Positions 7,118 to 7,925 of a stretch of DNA of 7,925 bases are shown here, in pieces. The stretch's first letter is position 1; each line of letters begins with the position of its first letter. The DNA is from Comamonadaceae bacterium (GTDB taxonomy: Bacteria > Pseudomonadota > Gammaproteobacteria > Burkholderiales > Burkholderiaceae_C). Position numbers and translations under genes: made by a program. Under the pieces are notes generated by a model. That model worked only from the letters and a program-made list of their open reading frames with translations. It had not been told where the DNA came from and did not search any database. The stretch is from the NCBI GenBank assembly GCA_013298415.1, contig JAAFHN010000075.1, positions 1,427-9,351 on the forward strand, read 5' to 3'.

Positions 7118-7925
7118 CTATTGGTAAAGCGTACCGGCGTTCACGATGGGCTGGGTTTCCCTGTCGGAGCAGAGCACCACGAGCAAATTGCTCACCATGG
7201 CGGCTTTGCGTTCGTCGTCGAGTTCCACGATGTGGCGCTCTGAGAGGCCTTTCAACGCCGCTTCCACCATGCTGACTGCGCCTTGTACGATCTTGTGGCG
7301 GGCGCTGATGATGGCCTCGGCTTGCTGGCGGCGCAGCATCACTTGGGCGATCTCCGGCGCGTAAGCCAAGTGGGTGAGTTTGGCGTCTTCCACCACCACG
7401 CCAGCGTCGTCGAAGCGCTTTTGCACTTCAAGCTTCAGCGCGGCAATGGTGGCTTCGCCCGCGCGCAGCGTGGTCTCACCTGGGGCCAAATCGTCGCCTT
7501 CGTCATAGGCAAACTGCGTGGCCAAGTGGCGGATGGCGGACTCGGCCTGCACAGCCACGTAGCGCTCGTAGTCGTCCACCTCAAACACAGCTTGGGCTGT
7601 GTCGCGCACCTTCCACACCACCACGGCGCTGATTTCCACGGGGTTGCCGCGCTTGTCGTTCACCTTCAGCGTGGGCGCATTCAGGTTGCGGGCGCGCAGG
7701 GAGATTTTCTTTTTCATGAAAAGCGGGTTGGCCCAGCGCAGGCCTTCAGACTTGTCTGTGCCCTTGTAAGCGCCAAAGAGCGTGAGGATCGCGGCTTCGC
7801 GCGGCTGAAGCATGTAGAGGCCCGCGAAGCTGAAGCCGCCCACCGTGATGACAACCGTGAGCAAGCCCACCAGCGGCAGCGAGCGCGCCCAGCCCATGAA
7901 AAAGCCGGCCATGCCGAACAAAACG
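7118..7925 (-). CDS. SPFH/band-7 (stomatin/prohibitin/flotillin-like) membrane protein, 5'-truncated
   Basis: SPFH proteins are membrane-anchored scaffolds that oligomerise and organise membrane microdomains or proteases. The frame is open to the last bases of the window, so the true start probably lies outside; the TTG at 7921 should not be taken as the start. Counting from that TTG, residues about 15-38 form one hydrophobic membrane segment ([16 protein letters not shown] and onward). The SPFH domain follows at about 39-200: [13 protein letters not shown], a [12 protein letters not shown] strand, a [14 protein letters not shown] helix and a [16 protein letters not shown] segment. An Ala/Glu-rich coiled helix occupies about 195-225. 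The C terminus ([22 protein letters not shown] region) is typical of bacterial members of this subfamily. The ribbon-helix-helix gene follows about 200 bases downstream on the same strand. The family is firm; the cellular role is unknown. Confidence 0.9.
   Translation of the reverse strand, partial: VLFGMAGFFMGWARSLPLVGLLTVVITVGGFSFAGLYMLQPREAAILTLFGAYKGTDKSEGLRWANPLFMKKKISLRARNLNAPTLKVNDKRGNPVEISAVVVWKVRDTAQAVFEVDDYERYVAVQAESAIRHLATQFAYDEGDDLAPGETTLRAGEATIAALKLEVQKRFDDAGVVVEDAKLTHLAYAPEIAQVMLRRQQAEAIISARHKIVQGAVSMVEAALKGLSERHIVELDDERKAAMVSNLLVVLCSDRETQPIVNAGTLYQ

Noticed and set aside
6819..7243. Short frames starting MNAK on both strands (6959-7243 plus, 6819-7079 minus)
   Set aside because: Both start in the arms of the inverted repeat and overlap genuine genes on the minus strand. 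Near-identical starts on both strands are what an inverted repeat produces.

Overview
The window looks like chromosomal DNA of a betaproteobacterium, probably a Burkholderiales/Comamonadaceae-type organism. This rests on fairly high GC, strong preference for GC-ending codons, the style of the SPFH and YcbL-like proteins, and a 'cgcgaagttcgcgaa' inverted repeat of the kind scattered through such genomes. The placement is inference; no rRNA or other phylogenetic marker is present.

Left part, plus strand (1-5993): a three-gene defence operon. It starts inside a large type III-like restriction subunit (superfamily 2 helicase plus a C-terminal PD-ExK-like nuclease motif, 5' end outside the window). 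The next gene, overlapping it by ATGA, is a small PemK/MazF-family RNase-toxin-like gene with no visible antitoxin. Fifteen bases further is an 893-residue beta-class site-specific DNA methyltransferase (DPPY motif, then a DPTCGSGTT motif). The methyltransferase would mark host DNA, and the helicase/nuclease would translocate on and cut unmodified DNA. The toxin-like protein lying between them is the most unusual element and suggests a back-up abortive-infection or addiction function. The methyltransferase has a stretch of atypical codon use between its catalytic motifs, where the target-recognition domain should lie.

Right part, minus strand (5990-7925): three genes reading leftwards, an SPFH/band-7 membrane protein (5' end outside the window), a small ribbon-helix-helix DNA-binding protein, and a YcbL/GloC-type metallo-beta-lactamase-fold hydrolase. 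The SPFH and ribbon-helix-helix genes are separated by about 200 bases carrying an imperfect 18-base inverted repeat. The hydrolase gene converges on the methyltransferase gene and their stop codons overlap (5990-5993), so the defence operon abuts the resident genes with no spacer.

No tRNA, rRNA, CRISPR array, transposase, integrase or clear intrinsic terminator was seen. The longest stretch without a gene is 6917-7117.
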